A stretch of DNA of 64,000 nucleotides from Gammaproteobacteria bacterium UBA3067 (GTDB lineage Bacteria > Pseudomonadota > Gammaproteobacteria > Pseudomonadales > UBA3067): positions 1 to 64,000 of the forward strand of contig DFBZ01000147.1 of assembly GCA_002366835.1 (NCBI GenBank), read 5' to 3'. The position numbers and the translations under genes are program-made. This document shows, one piece after another, positions 1 to 10,611 of this stretch (its first letter is position 1; the number at the start of each line of letters is the position of its first letter). The notes below the pieces were generated by a model. The model saw nothing but the letters and a program-made list of their open reading frames with translations, was not told the origin of the DNA and ran no database searches.

Positions 1-918
1 CACATGGTGAGATTTATCTTCCAACGACTCGCCATTATCACTCTGATCCAGTGCGTAACTTTCTTCTATCGCTATCGGTGAAAGGTAGCGCTTTTCATCA
101 TCCACTTCGATTTTGACATCGAGCCGATCAAAACGAGACAGGGCCAAGGTTTCAAAACGCTCTTGCAGCTCTGCGGGAGGAATATCCCCATAAGTCATCA
201 AAATGGCATTACTGGGGTGATAGTGGGTTTTATAAAACTGTTTTAGGTCTTCATAGCTTAAATCTGGAATATCTTCCGGATCTCCACCACTATTAAAATG
301 ATAGGTTGCGGTGGGAAACAAATGATAATTCAGGGTGTCATAAACCGTCGCCACAGTGGAACTCATAGCGCCTTTCATTTCATTAAACACTACGCCCTTA
401 TATACCAGATCACTACTTGAATCTTTAGGGTTTGAAAATTCAACACGGTGCCCCTCTTGAGCGAAATCCATGGCATCAAGGCGAGAGAAAAACACCGCAT
501 CCAAATACACTTCAAGCAAGTTATCAAAGTCTTTTTTATTCTGACTAGCAAAGGGATAAGCCGTCCAATCACTACTGGTAAAGGCATTCATAAACGTATT
601 AAGGGAACGTCGGATCATCATAAAGAAAGGATCGCGCACCGGGTATTTTTCGCTGCCGCATAAAGCGGTATGCTCAAGAATATGCGCCACCCCTGTTGAA
701 TCAGTGGGTACTGTGCGCAAGCCGGCCAAAAATACGTTTTCAGGATTATCCGCCGCAATGTGATAGTGCATTGCACCTGTCGCTTCGTGCAGATATTCAG
801 ATACGAAAACGTCAAGAGAGTCGATACGCTCAGTTCGCAGATGTTTAAATGTGGAATACGGCGAGAGATTGCTCTCTTTGCCACTTTTATGTGTTTGCTC
901 CAAAGGTGTTGCGCTCAT
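1..918 (-). CDS. M16 (insulinase-family) metallopeptidase, N-terminal part
   Basis: Zinc metallopeptidase of the M16C/presequence-protease-like group, which degrades peptides. The frame runs open from the ATG at 918 to the window edge, so only the first 306 residues are present and the C-terminal part lies outside. The inverted zinc motif HxxEH is seen as HILEH in the context GVAHILEHTALCGSEKY, and GVVFNEMKG further on is the usual downstream region that carries the third zinc ligand. The start is supported by AAGGA 4 bases upstream of the ATG. It is divergent from the PilZ gene. Family assignment is firm; the exact substrate cannot be told. Confidence 0.88.
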   Translation of the reverse strand, partial: MSATPLEQTHKSGKESNLSPYSTFKHLRTERIDSLDVFVSEYLHEATGAMHYHIAADNPENVFLAGLRTVPTDSTGVAHILEHTALCGSEKYPVRDPFFMMIRRSLNTFMNAFTSSDWTAYPFASQNKKDFDNLLEVYLDAVFFSRLDAMDFAQEGHRVEFSNPKDSSSDLVYKGVVFNEMKGAMSSTVATVYDTLNYHLFPTATYHFNSGGDPEDIPDLSYEDLKQFYKTHYHPSNAILMTYGDIPPAELQERFETLALSRFDRLDVKIEVDDEKRYLSPIAIEESYALDQSDNGESLEDKSHHV

Positions 919-1270
919 ATATCCTTAAATCCTCTACGGAAATAAAGGCCTTCGTATCAAGCTATTTTGCTCTTATACGAAAGCCTTAAAAAATTACATT
1001 CATTACTGAAATGAACTGTACAGCAAAGCTTGGCTCTCTTGCCAGCGCTCATAGAACTCATCTGAACAGTCTCACTTATTCATAGGATGAATTTCTCAGT
1101 ATTACAAGTACCCACCCTAGATCGGCGGCGGCTGCAAACAACAGCCAAAGTCAATAATCACCCACGTAAAACATTACTCATTTACGCCAAACTAAACTAA
1201 TATAAGTAAATATAAGGGAAAGGATATCCCTTTTGTTGCTACATTTTAGATAAAACGCACGGAACGCCAA
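919..1270. other. Intergenic region with an imperfect hairpin
   Basis: This 350-base gap separates two divergent genes. It contains an inverted repeat with arms at 945-957 and 975-987 (12 of 13 bases paired, core TTCGTAT/ATACGAA), about 27 bases upstream of the peptidase start. It could be an operator or a 5'UTR hairpin. I see no gene here; the peptidase and PilZ promoters must lie in it. Confidence 0.4.
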
Positions 1271-1735
1271 ATGAGAAATTTTATCCGTCACGCATCAGAC
1301 ATCCCCCTTGATGTAAAGGTTGAAACCAGTGAGAACACCCACTCTCACCAGGCTGTGAATATCAGCCAGGGTGGCATTTCATTTATTTCAAAAAAGGCCA
1401 TCCAGACAGGCAAGCTAGTTTCTATTCGTGTACCCGCCATATCAGCTATTTTCAAATTTGAAGGCCAGGTTGCCTGGTGCCAAAAAGATGGCAACAGCTT
1501 TACCATCGGCATTCAGTTTTATGATATCGAACAAAGCTTCACTGCCAGAATGATAGAGCAAATTTGCCACATAGAAAGCTATCGAAAAGACATATTAAAA
1601 AAGGAGAAACGTCAGCTCAGTAGTGATGAAGCCGCAGAAGAATGGATAGCCTTATATGCAGATACGTTTCCCCACATCGGGCACTACACACAAAGTACCG
1701 CTGCCAGCACACCACCTAGAACCATTACACGCTAG
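1271..1735 (+). CDS. PilZ-domain protein
   Basis: Predicted cytoplasmic c-di-GMP-binding protein of 154 residues. The PilZ signatures are visible: RxxxR at residues 2-6 (RNFIR) and (D/N)xSxxG as NISQGG around residues 31-36, followed by a beta-rich segment up to about residue 100. The C-terminal 50 residues have no recognised domain and end in a Ser/Thr/Pro-rich tail. The gene stands alone, divergent from the M16 peptidase. It may be an effector for surface or motility behaviour, in line with the other c-di-GMP genes in the window. No strong ribosome-binding site is seen before the ATG. Confidence 0.8.
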   Translation: MRNFIRHASDIPLDVKVETSENTHSHQAVNISQGGISFISKKAIQTGKLVSIRVPAISAIFKFEGQVAWCQKDGNSFTIGIQFYDIEQSFTARMIEQICHIESYRKDILKKEKRQLSSDEAAEEWIALYADTFPHIGHYTQSTAASTPPRTITR

Positions 1736-1925
1736 AAACACATGGCCGCGAGTTTGCTATGACGTTGCCCCCGCTAAAGCTCTTGAACACTTTCGAATAT
1801 ATTCAAACGCACACCGTGCAAACAAAGCACGCCCTCTTCCACAAAAAAAAGAAATAATCCAAGCCACCTCTTTATCTCCAAAAAATTCTTTAGCCTAAAA
1901 CCCGCCATTAAACCAAGGAGAAACG

Positions 1926-3086
1926 ATGCGTAATTTAATAGCCTTTGATCCACATAGCGAAGAGCTCACCCTATTCAGGGAAACCGTCAGAAAATTCGTA
2001 AAAGATGAAATCATGCCGCACTATGGTGAATGGGAAAAAGCACAAATCACACCCAGAGAACTGTGGAATAAATTCGGTGAAGCGGGTTTATTAGGCGTCG
2101 ACGTTGCCGAAAATGATGGAGGCATTGGTGCACCCTTTCCCTTTTCCACAATAATCCCTGAAGAAATTGGTCGAGCCGGTGCCGCCGCTCTTGCAACAAA
2201 TGTTTCTATACATTCGGATATTGTGATTCCCTATATTCTGCATCTAGGATCAGAAGAACAAAAGTCGCACTGGATGCCAAAAATGCTAACGGGAGAAGCT
2301 GTCGGTGCAATCGCCATGACAGAACCCGGCGCAGGCAGTGATCTATCGGCCATCAGCACTTCTGCTAAAGAAGAGGGTGATGACTATATTATCAATGGCT
2401 CCAAAATATTTATAACCAATGGCCAGCACGCCGACGTAATCATCGTTGTCGCAAAAACAGATCCGGAAAGAGGCTCCAAAGGCGTTTCACTATTTTTAGT
2501 TGATGCATCACTTGCGGGATATAGCCGTGGAAAAAACCTCGATAAAATGGGGCTGCACGCTGGCGATACCTCTGAGCTATTTTTCGATAATGTAAGATTA
2601 CCGAAGTCGGCACTGCTGGGCGAAAAAAATTGTGGCTTTGTCCACCTGATGGATGAGCTACCCAGAGAACGCCTGATTATCGCCATTATGGGCCTGGGTG
2701 CCGCCGACGGTGCTTTTGAGTGGACTCAGGAGTATGTGCAAGAGCGCAAAGCCTTTGGTAAACAGATAAGTGATTTCCAAAATACGCGCTTTAAATTAGC
2801 AGAAATGAAAACAGATATTGAATTAAACCGCGCTTTTCTAAACCAGTGCATTGGCAACTATCTAAACGGCACGCTTGATACGGCAACCGCCTCCATGGCT
2901 AAACTGGCTGCAACCGAGCTGCAGGGAAAGGTGGTAGATGAATGTTTGCAGCTTTTTGGTGGCTACGGCTATATGACAGAGTACCCAATCTCAAGAGCCT
3001 ATGTTGATGCTCGCGTACAACGCATCTATGGCGGCTCATCGGAAATCATGAAAGAGATTATTGCTCGCTCAATTGTAGGTCGCTAA
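1926..3086 (+). CDS. Acyl-CoA dehydrogenase
   Basis: FAD-dependent acyl-CoA dehydrogenase of 386 residues, the usual family length, oxidising acyl-CoA to enoyl-CoA. AMTEPGAGSDL is the first family signature and QLFGGYGYMTEYP the second. Near the C terminus the classical IYEGT site reads IYGGSSEIM, so the MCAD-type catalytic Glu is absent there. A Glu in the helix AFEWTQEYVQERKAFGK, as in long-chain or isovaleryl-CoA-type enzymes, probably does the job. The start is supported by AAGGAG just upstream. A strong terminator follows. The gene is alone, so the substrate remains open. Confidence 0.88.
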   Translation: MRNLIAFDPHSEELTLFRETVRKFVKDEIMPHYGEWEKAQITPRELWNKFGEAGLLGVDVAENDGGIGAPFPFSTIIPEEIGRAGAAALATNVSIHSDIVIPYILHLGSEEQKSHWMPKMLTGEAVGAIAMTEPGAGSDLSAISTSAKEEGDDYIINGSKIFITNGQHADVIIVVAKTDPERGSKGVSLFLVDASLAGYSRGKNLDKMGLHAGDTSELFFDNVRLPKSALLGEKNCGFVHLMDELPRERLIIAIMGLGAADGAFEWTQEYVQERKAFGKQISDFQNTRFKLAEMKTDIELNRAFLNQCIGNYLNGTLDTATASMAKLAATELQGKVVDECLQLFGGYGYMTEYPISRAYVDARVQRIYGGSSEIMKEIIARSIVGR

Positions 3087-3114
3087 AAAAACCACTCGCC
3101 GGAAACAAAAAAAA

Positions 3115-3139
3115 CCCCGGTAATACCGGGGTTTTTTTT
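3115..3139. terminator. Rho-independent terminator between the convergent dehydrogenase and groEL genes
   Basis: Stem CCCCGG (3115-3120), loop TAATA, stem CCGGGG (3126-3131), then eight T. An A-run on the other side allows use from the groEL strand as well. Confidence 0.9.
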
Positions 3140-3192
3140 GAGAGGAAGCAGCTATAGCCGACTCCCTCAGCAGAAACGCGAGATGTAAAAAA

Positions 3193-4860
<1,668 letters not shown>

Positions 4861-4909
4861 TTAAATCGTTCTTTATAAAAATAAATCTTGCGTGTTGCAA
4901 AGCGAAAAC

Positions 4910-5197
4910 TTAGGCAAGTACGCCCAGAATATCGGTTTCATTCATGATAAGAAGTTCTTCACCGTCTGCTTTAATAGTGGTGCCGCCATACTGGCTGAAT
5001 ACAATGGTGTCGCCCACTTTTACTTCCAAGGGACGTACTTCGCCATTATCAAGTACACGGCCATTTCCTACCGCCAGAATTTCACCCTGTGAAGGTTTTT
5101 CTGTGGCTGATCCAGGAAGTACAATCCCCCCTGCTGATTTAGTTTCTTCATCTTTTCGACGAACCACAACACGGTCGTATAATGGACGAATATTCAT
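4910..5197 (-). CDS. groES: Co-chaperonin GroES (Hsp10)
   Basis: Ten-kilodalton lid of the GroEL chamber, 95 residues. It begins with [12 protein letters not shown] and carries the mobile-loop segment with [11 protein letters not shown], both diagnostic. It is the first gene of groES-groEL. A ribosome-binding site (AGGAG) lies directly upstream. The region before it has a complex architecture: a hairpin, a possible heat-shock promoter and an inserted repeat element (see separate entries). Confidence 0.98.
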   Translation of the reverse strand: MNIRPLYDRVVVRRKDEETKSAGGIVLPGSATEKPSQGEILAVGNGRVLDNGEVRPLEVKVGDTIVFSQYGGTTIKADGEELLIMNETDILGVLA

Positions 5198-5240
5198 ATC
5201 GCTCTCCTAGTTGATATTTTCTGGTTACCAAAACTGGCTA

Positions 5241-5279
5241 TATTAAGGGGCACAGCTCGTGCCCAATTCTGTATTCAAG
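5241..5279 (-). promoter_or_regulatory. groES: Possible groES promoter region with 6-bp hairpin
   Basis: Read on the minus strand, CTTGAA (5279-5274) is followed by CCCCTTAATA (5250-5241), which resemble the two halves of a sigma-32 promoter. The 23-base spacer is longer than the usual 11-17, so this may not be functional as such. A perfect inverted repeat GGGCAC-N5-GTGCCC (5248-5264) overlaps it. Site usage is inference. Confidence 0.3.
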
Positions 5280-5320
5280 AAACTTCCCCCGGAACCCCTC
5301 TTTGGGCTTTAAAGTCTCTT

Positions 5321-5490
5321 TTGGCACTCTAGCAGGCTGTTGAAATTCGCTGAGTTGAGCCACATACAAGGCGAAATCAAGCGAAAAAGCGGAATTCACA
5401 CGTGTAAATGAGCACTTTGAGCGCGATTTTAACGCCGTAGGTGGCCAAGTCAGTAGAATTTCCGCAGCCTGCTAGTGCAAAGAGCGCCAA
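5321..5490. promoter_or_regulatory. CIRCE-like inverted repeat split by an inserted repeat element
   Basis: The half-sites TTGGCACTC (5321-5329) and GAGCGCCAA (5482-5490) are complementary at 8 of 9 positions. They resemble the HrcA operator consensus TTAGCACTC-N9-GAGTGCTAA. The 143-bp element at 5331-5473 lies between them. The residual bases (one at 5330, eight at 5474-5481) total exactly 9, the CIRCE spacer. The site lies 124 bases upstream of groES. Interpretation as a former operator is inference. Confidence 0.5.
5331..5473. repeat. Inverted-repeat element, copy A (143 bp)
   Basis: Begins AGCAGGCTGTTGAAATTC and ends with the near-complement GAATTTCCGCAGCCTGCT. It is flanked by CT on the left and AG on the right, so a TA or CTA target duplication is possible. 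It aligns without gaps to the reverse complement of 58035-58177 with about nine differences by hand count, and to parts of 55679-55919. It encodes no protein, so it looks like a non-autonomous MITE-like element. Confidence 0.9.
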
Positions 5491-5661
5491 TCATAAGGCC
5501 TAACCTCCCCCCGTCAAGCACTAAAAGATTCAATAGCAAGAAGATGGGGGACTATTCAGACCAGACCGCGAAAAAATGGGGGGAGTGCTTTCGGATTTCA
5601 AGGGTGAAAGGGAAAATATTTCTTCTTTAGGGATAAAAAGCCAGCATCGAGGAGAACGGGC

Positions 5662-6162
5662 CTACTTATCATCCTGACGGTATTCCCCCTCAATGGTTTG
5701 ATGGGAGTGGCTATGGCCTTGCTCTCCGCCACCCTGATGGAAGCGGTTTTTACTTGATTCATAGTAAAAACTTTCACCGCCATCTGCCCCGTCTATAGGG
5801 TAGTGCCTCAGAAGCCCAAGATCCAAAATGCGTCGACATATTGCGCGCCTCGAACCAGGGAACAGACATATAAAACCAAAAATATCGGTTATAAACCCAG
5901 GGGTGAGCAATAAGGTCCCACCAATCAGAAGTAACGCCCCCTCCAGCAACTCGGTATCTGGGAGCTCACCCTTTCGTAAGCGCTCCTGCACCCGGCGCAA
6001 GGTTAAAAGCCCTTGCAAGCGCAGCAACCAAACCCCCACCACGGCAGTCAGTGCAACGGCAAGAATGGTAGACATAACCCCGATGACACCACCCACCCAT
6101 ATTAAAACAGCCATTTCTACCATGGGTACGATTAAAAACAGCAATAACAAAAATTTGGACAT
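5662..6162 (-). CDS. fxsA: FxsA-family inner-membrane protein
   Basis: Cytoplasmic-membrane protein of 166 residues. The FxsA pattern is seen: an N-terminal hydrophobic stretch (residues 2-40), the RRVQERLRKGELP linker and the GGTLLLTPGFITDIFG segment, followed by a hydrophilic His/Gln-rich tail. In E. coli FxsA relieves F-plasmid exclusion of phage T7; its cellular role is unclear. It sits upstream of groES on the same strand, a neighbourhood also seen in enterics, but 460 bases and a repeat element now separate them. Its stop lies one base from the upstream oxidoreductase gene's start-proximal partner in the same run of minus-strand genes. Confidence 0.9.
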   Translation of the reverse strand: MSKFLLLLFLIVPMVEMAVLIWVGGVIGVMSTILAVALTAVVGVWLLRLQGLLTLRRVQERLRKGELPDTELLEGALLLIGGTLLLTPGFITDIFGFICLFPGSRRAICRRILDLGLLRHYPIDGADGGESFYYESSKNRFHQGGGEQGHSHSHQTIEGEYRQDDK

Positions 6163-6651
6163 TTAATTTGTTCCATTTACTTGAAGATGTTTCAGCCACT
6201 GCGTGGCATCGAAATGTTTCACTCCACCAAAACCCGCGATATAACCCACTTCTTGTATATGCAGCTCATAAAACTCAAAATCAAGCTGGTCATGGTAACC
6301 ATGGCTATGTGGAAATCGGGCATAATAGGCGCTTGCAACCACTTCGACCTGCGGTGCAGCAAGCTCTAGGGCATCACAAGAAATCGTTAATCTCGATTTA
6401 CTTTGAACATCACCCTCAACATCTGCCATAACAAAAAGAGACACCTTAGGGTTCTTTTTAATATTTCGGGTATGTTGGGCCAAACGACTGATTAAAATCA
6501 GAATGCGGCCGTGGGTATCAAGCAAATACGGCAATACCGAAGTATGAGGGTAACCCGGCAATTTCGCAGAATGACTGCTTAGCACCCCAAAGGTTTGCGC
6601 TTGCAACATATCACGCGCCTGACATAGCAGTTCTTCATTTTTTTGCGCCAT
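6163..6651 (-). CDS. Pyridoxamine 5'-phosphate oxidase-fold protein (HugZ-like)
   Basis: Predicted FMN- or haem-binding split-barrel protein. The segment beginning FGVLSSHSAKLPGYPHTSVLPY and the phrase ISRLAQHTRNIKKNPKVSLF are typical of the short HugZ/PNPOx-like group. I chose the ATG at 6651, which has AGG 8 bases upstream and starts MAQKNEELL. The longer frame to 6738 would leave only 11 bases to the divergent SDR gene and adds residues unlike the family. It lies directly upstream of fxsA, its stop abutting the fxsA start. Substrate unknown; haem handling or a flavin-linked reduction are the family options. Confidence 0.75.
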   Translation of the reverse strand: MAQKNEELLCQARDMLQAQTFGVLSSHSAKLPGYPHTSVLPYLLDTHGRILILISRLAQHTRNIKKNPKVSLFVMADVEGDVQSKSRLTISCDALELAAPQVEVVASAYYARFPHSHGYHDQLDFEFYELHIQEVGYIAGFGGVKHFDATQWLKHLQVNGTN

Positions 6652-6749
6652 TTCAAAGCCTGCTTGATACTGAATTAATGCATGTGAAAACCTTTTGCTA
6701 ATATCATACTGAAAGAAGGCTATAAACCCAACCAGCAAGGAGAAAGCAA

Positions 6750-7511
6750 TTGGACATTAACGGTAAAACCATCATCGTCACTGGAGCAGGCCGAGGGCTT
6801 GGCCGGGAAATGGCGCTTTCACTGGCTCGACAAAATGCCAACCTGGCTCTGGTAGATCTTGATGAAGATGGTCTCTCCCAGTCTCAAGCACTATGCGAAA
6901 AAGCGGGAGCCAAAGCCATCGCGTATAAAGCAAATGTCGCGGACGAAGGCAGCGTTATAGACAGTTTCAAAAAAATAAAAAATGACTTCGGTCACATCGA
7001 CGGTTTGATCAACAATGCGGGAATTATTCGCGACGGCTTACTGGTGAAAGAAAAAAATGGCGTCATCGAAAAACGCATGAGCCTGCAAGCTTGGCAGTCG
7101 GTTATTGATGTGAACTTAACGGGGGTTTTCCTCTGTGGGCGCGAAGCCGCAACCCATATGATCGAACAGAAAAACGGTGGCGTTATTATTAATATTTCCA
7201 GCGTTTCGCGCGCAGGCAATATGGGGCAAAGCAATTATTCCGCTGCCAAAGCCGGCGTTGCAGCCATGACAGTAAGCTGGGCGAAAGAGCTGGCACGCCA
7301 TCGAATTCGAGCCGCGGCCATCGCACCAGGGTTTATTCGCACCGAAATTCTCGACGCCATGAAACCGGAAGCCTTGGATAAAATGGCCCAAGGCATTCCC
7401 CTAAAACGTATCGGCAAACCGCAGGAAATCGCAGATACTGCCCTGTTTATTTTCAATAACGACTATATTACGGGGCGTGTGTTTGAAATAGATGGCGGCC
7501 TTCGTCTCTAA
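6750..7511 (+). CDS. Short-chain dehydrogenase/reductase (FabG-like)
   Basis: NAD(P)-dependent oxidoreductase of 253 residues. The cofactor motif TGAGRGLG lies near residue 11, NNAG near 88, and the catalytic Ser-Tyr-Lys set is in [21 protein letters not shown]. It resembles 3-oxoacyl-ACP reductases, but with no fatty-acid synthesis genes around it the substrate is open. Translation starts at a TTG with AAGGAG 7 bases upstream; no ATG lies nearby in frame. The AmpG-like gene follows after 13 bases, so they probably form an operon. Confidence 0.88.
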   Translation: MDINGKTIIVTGAGRGLGREMALSLARQNANLALVDLDEDGLSQSQALCEKAGAKAIAYKANVADEGSVIDSFKKIKNDFGHIDGLINNAGIIRDGLLVKEKNGVIEKRMSLQAWQSVIDVNLTGVFLCGREAATHMIEQKNGGVIINISSVSRAGNMGQSNYSAAKAGVAAMTVSWAKELARHRIRAAAIAPGFIRTEILDAMKPEALDKMAQGIPLKRIGKPQEIADTALFIFNNDYITGRVFEIDGGLRL

Positions 7512-7524
7512 AAAGGAAATTCAT

Positions 7525-8844
7525 ATGGCTGAAACTGAACTGAAAAAAGCACTATTTAACCGGCGCATGCTTATTTGCATCTTTACCGGTTTCAGTTCCG
7601 GCCTACCTCTTTACGTTATTTACACGCTTCTTCCGGCATGGCTAAGAAGCGAAGGGGTCAGCCTTAAGGAGATAGGTCTGTTTTCCCTAATCGGCATTCC
7701 CTATGCCTGGAAATTCATCTGGGCACCGGCCATGGATCGTTACTCTTTGCCGTTTTTAGGGCACCGCCGAGGCTGGCTACTGTTACTCCAGTTCTGCTTG
7801 CTCTTATCCATTGCGGGTTTTGGCTTTTTTTCACCCAGCCTATCCATCGGCTTAATCGCCTATCTCGCCTTTGCGGTTGCGTTTTTCAGTGCCAGCCAAG
7901 ACATCGTGCTTGATGCCTATCGGCGCGAATTACTGCCTGATCATGAACTAGGCTTGGGCAACTCCATACACGTGAATGCCTACCGCGTTGCCGGTTTGAT
8001 TCCCGGCTCCTTGGCGCTGATTCTCGCGGACCATATGCCTTGGCGGGAGGTGTATATGATCGTCGCCATTTTTATGTTGCTCGGCATTGGCATGACGATA
8101 CTGATTTCAGAGGCGAACCCAACGCCCCACCCACCAATGAGCCTTAAGGAAGCCGTTGTCACCCCCTTCCAAGAATTTTTTCAAAGAAACGGTCTAAAAC
8201 CAGCCTTAGCAATTTTGGCCTTTATGTTTCTTTATAAACTTGGGGATAGCATGGCCACCGCCCTCTCCACGCCCTTCTACCAGGATTTAGGCTTTACTCT
8301 TTCAGAGATAGGCATCATCGCCAAAAATGCGGCCCTTTGGCCAGCTATATTCGGTGGGCTCGCGGGTGGTATTTTGATGGTTAAATGGGGAATCAACCGC
8401 GCATTGTGGTTATTCGGCCTAGTACAAATTGTCTCCATTCTCGGGTTCGCCGCACTGTCGGAACTTGGCCCGAATAAACTCGCCCTCGCATTCGTTATTT
8501 CTTTTGAATACCTGGGTGTCGGCCTTGGCACCGCCGCCTTTGTGGCCTTTATTGCTCGCACCACCCACGAAGATCATATCGCCACTCAATTTGCCTTGTT
8601 CACAGCGCTCACTGCCTTACCCCGCACCTTCGCCAATGCCACCACCGGTTTTTTAATCGAAGGGGTCACAGCAGATAGTTTTCTGGTGAGCCTGTTCGGC
8701 CCTCACCCCCTTCTTTTGGAAGGGCTGGGCTACACCAACTTTTTTCTTTTTTGTACCGCTTTAGCCATTCCCGGCATGCTGTTACTGTTTTATGTCGCCC
8801 CTTGGTCAGAGCAGAAAATCGTAGATAAAAAGCATCCCGACTAA
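7525..8844 (+). CDS. AmpG-like MFS permease
   Basis: Inner-membrane transporter of the major facilitator superfamily, 439 residues with about 12 hydrophobic segments. The N-terminal pattern SSGLPLYVIYTLLPAWLR, IGLFSLIGIPYAWKF and DRYSLPFLGHRRGW match AmpG, the permease importing anhydro-muropeptides for cell-wall recycling. The start at 7525 has AAGGAAAT directly upstream; an ATG at 7492 lies inside the SDR gene and has none. The cytosolic amidase AmpD is also present in the window at 29.6 kb, unlinked. Substrate by homology only. Confidence 0.78.
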   Translation: MAETELKKALFNRRMLICIFTGFSSGLPLYVIYTLLPAWLRSEGVSLKEIGLFSLIGIPYAWKFIWAPAMDRYSLPFLGHRRGWLLLLQFCLLLSIAGFGFFSPSLSIGLIAYLAFAVAFFSASQDIVLDAYRRELLPDHELGLGNSIHVNAYRVAGLIPGSLALILADHMPWREVYMIVAIFMLLGIGMTILISEANPTPHPPMSLKEAVVTPFQEFFQRNGLKPALAILAFMFLYKLGDSMATALSTPFYQDLGFTLSEIGIIAKNAALWPAIFGGLAGGILMVKWGINRALWLFGLVQIVSILGFAALSELGPNKLALAFVISFEYLGVGLGTAAFVAFIARTTHEDHIATQFALFTALTALPRTFANATTGFLIEGVTADSFLVSLFGPHPLLLEGLGYTNFFLFCTALAIPGMLLLFYVAPWSEQKIVDKKHPD

Positions 8845-9022
8845 AACGTAAAAGCAGAATATTTTTCTCCCAGCATTCCCGCTATTTTGGAGCGGTTATT
8901 AGTCCTATATTTGCAGGCCGAACTAAATTGGGGCCGCCTGCCTCTAGGATAATGTCTACACTTAAACCTAAGCTGGAATACACAAACTTTTATAAAGCCG
9001 GTATGAGGCAAGCAACCCCTAA

Positions 9023-10000
9023 ATGTTAGATAAACAAACACAACTCAATGTAGCACTTTCCATCCTGGTGGTGGATGACAATCGCTTCAGCTCAGCAATG
9101 ATCAAACGAGTACTCAAGGGCACTCCCTACCAGGATATTCGTTATGCCTCTGACGGACAGAAGGCGCTGGATGCCATAAAAGAACAACCTGTAAATATCC
9201 TTATTGCCGACTGGCTAATGCCCGAAATGGATGGCTTGGAACTATCACAAAAAGTTCGCGCTATCGATACAGAAACGGAGCATTTCACCTACATCATTCT
9301 TGTTACTGCTAAAGATGGAAACAGCGCGCTGAATGAAGCCTTTGATAATGGCATTGATGACTTTGTAAACAAAGATCAGTTAAATGAACAACTTCTACCG
9401 CGTATTCGCGCAGCAGATCGAGTTACCCACCTTTATAACGACCTTCTTAAAAAAAATAACGCCCTTAAAAGAAGAGTCTTATCGCTGGAAAAAACCAGCA
9501 CCGTTGATCAGCTCACCGGCTTAGGTAACAAGCGATTTGCACTGCAAAAACTTAAAGAAACAATCCGCTACTGCGAACATCGTGCGGGCGTAGTGCAGTT
9601 AGTGATGCTGGAAATTCACCCTTGGAACAACATTAGAAAACAATACCCACCAGCAATACTTCAGAACCTGGTAAAAGCGGTGGGAGTGCAATTGCAAACC
9701 CTCGCGCGCCCACTAGACATATTATGCCGCATAGGCCCAAATCAATTTATTCTGGTTACACATCAAAAAAGCATTGAAGATTGTCATGATAGGTCATTTC
9801 ATCGATTTAAGAAAAAACTCACTACTAACCGAATAAAAACCCCTATCGGCACACTTTCTGTGGAGGTAGCCATGGCGATTTACGCAGCCGAGATTACCAA
9901 GCACCAAATAAGCTCGGCAGAACTATTAATCAGCAACTGCATTAAGGTTATGGAAAAGGCAAAAACAAGCGGAAAAATCGAGACAGGAACACTACTTTGA
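9023..10000 (+). CDS. Response regulator with degenerate GGDEF domain
   Basis: Two-domain signalling protein of 325 residues. Residues 12-130 form a receiver with acidic DD at 18-19, the phospho-acceptor D63 in LIADWLMPEMDG, and K118. Residues about 155-320 are GGDEF-like, starting with the usual VDQLTGLGNKR, but the signature is GPNQF at 238-242 instead of GGDEF. The catalytic acids are lost, so cyclase activity is unlikely. It may act as a c-di-GMP or GTP-binding output or as a protein-interaction module. It stands alone, with no histidine kinase nearby. Confidence 0.85.
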   Translation: MLDKQTQLNVALSILVVDDNRFSSAMIKRVLKGTPYQDIRYASDGQKALDAIKEQPVNILIADWLMPEMDGLELSQKVRAIDTETEHFTYIILVTAKDGNSALNEAFDNGIDDFVNKDQLNEQLLPRIRAADRVTHLYNDLLKKNNALKRRVLSLEKTSTVDQLTGLGNKRFALQKLKETIRYCEHRAGVVQLVMLEIHPWNNIRKQYPPAILQNLVKAVGVQLQTLARPLDILCRIGPNQFILVTHQKSIEDCHDRSFHRFKKKLTTNRIKTPIGTLSVEVAMAIYAAEITKHQISSAELLISNCIKVMEKAKTSGKIETGTLL

Positions 10001-10021
10001 CGGGGTGACCCCCAATAAAAA

Positions 10022-10049
10022 AGCCACCAAGGACAAACCATGGTGGCCA
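10022..10049. terminator. Hairpin after the receiver-GGDEF gene
   Basis: GCCACCA and TGGTGGC pair around a 14-base loop (arms near 10023-10030 and 10042-10049). There is no T-run, so termination is possible but not certain. Confidence 0.4.
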
Positions 10050-10145
10050 AAGGGTTACAACAACCCACGTGAAAAACCTACTTAAAAACTTACCTCTAAA
10101 ACACCATACACGGCAAAACCGATACATCCATGCCTTAATAGGGGT

Positions 10146-10385
10146 TTAACTCTTCTTCATTATTAAAAGTAACTGGTCTTTTAAATTCAAACGCACTTTT
10201 TTTCGCTCTTCCAGATAGAAATCAGAACTGTTTTCAGCACCCACTTCAATACGATGCACCTCGTGATCCACCGTATGATACTCGTCAAACAGCTTAGCAA
10301 AATGCCGGTCATTTATTTTTAAATCGTGAATTTTTTCTTTGTATTGCGGGAACTCATGAGCCAAATCGTGTTTTTCTAATGACAC
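10146..10385 (-). CDS. YdcH/DUF465-family protein
   Basis: Small cytoplasmic coiled-coil protein of 79 residues. The pattern HEFPQYKEKIHDLKINDRHFAKLFDEYHTVDHEVHRIE and the Lys-rich helix that follows match the DUF465 (YdcH) family, whose role is unknown. Start supported by AAGGAG 7 bases before the ATG. It is divergent from glpE. Confidence 0.85.
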   Translation of the reverse strand: MSLEKHDLAHEFPQYKEKIHDLKINDRHFAKLFDEYHTVDHEVHRIEVGAENSSDFYLEERKKVRLNLKDQLLLIMKKS

Positions 10386-10611
10386 TAACTTCTCCTTCAG
10401 TGCTTTATGAAATCAACGTGCGCGTTTAAGTGAGGTGGATTATGTCTACATAAGTCACTTCGTACATTGATACAGATCAAATCAACAACGAATGAAACCG
10501 CTTTTAACCGGCGTGCTGGCTCAGCAAAAACCCACTTATTCTGGATGCCGACTCTCAAACGCGCTAGTATTCACCACCTTTCTTCAACCACTAAAAATGA
10601 ACACTTTAACT

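Noticed and set aside
5241..5279. Consensus sigma-32 promoter for groES
   Set aside because: The two boxes are present, but the 23-base spacing is outside the usual range, so only a low-confidence note was kept.
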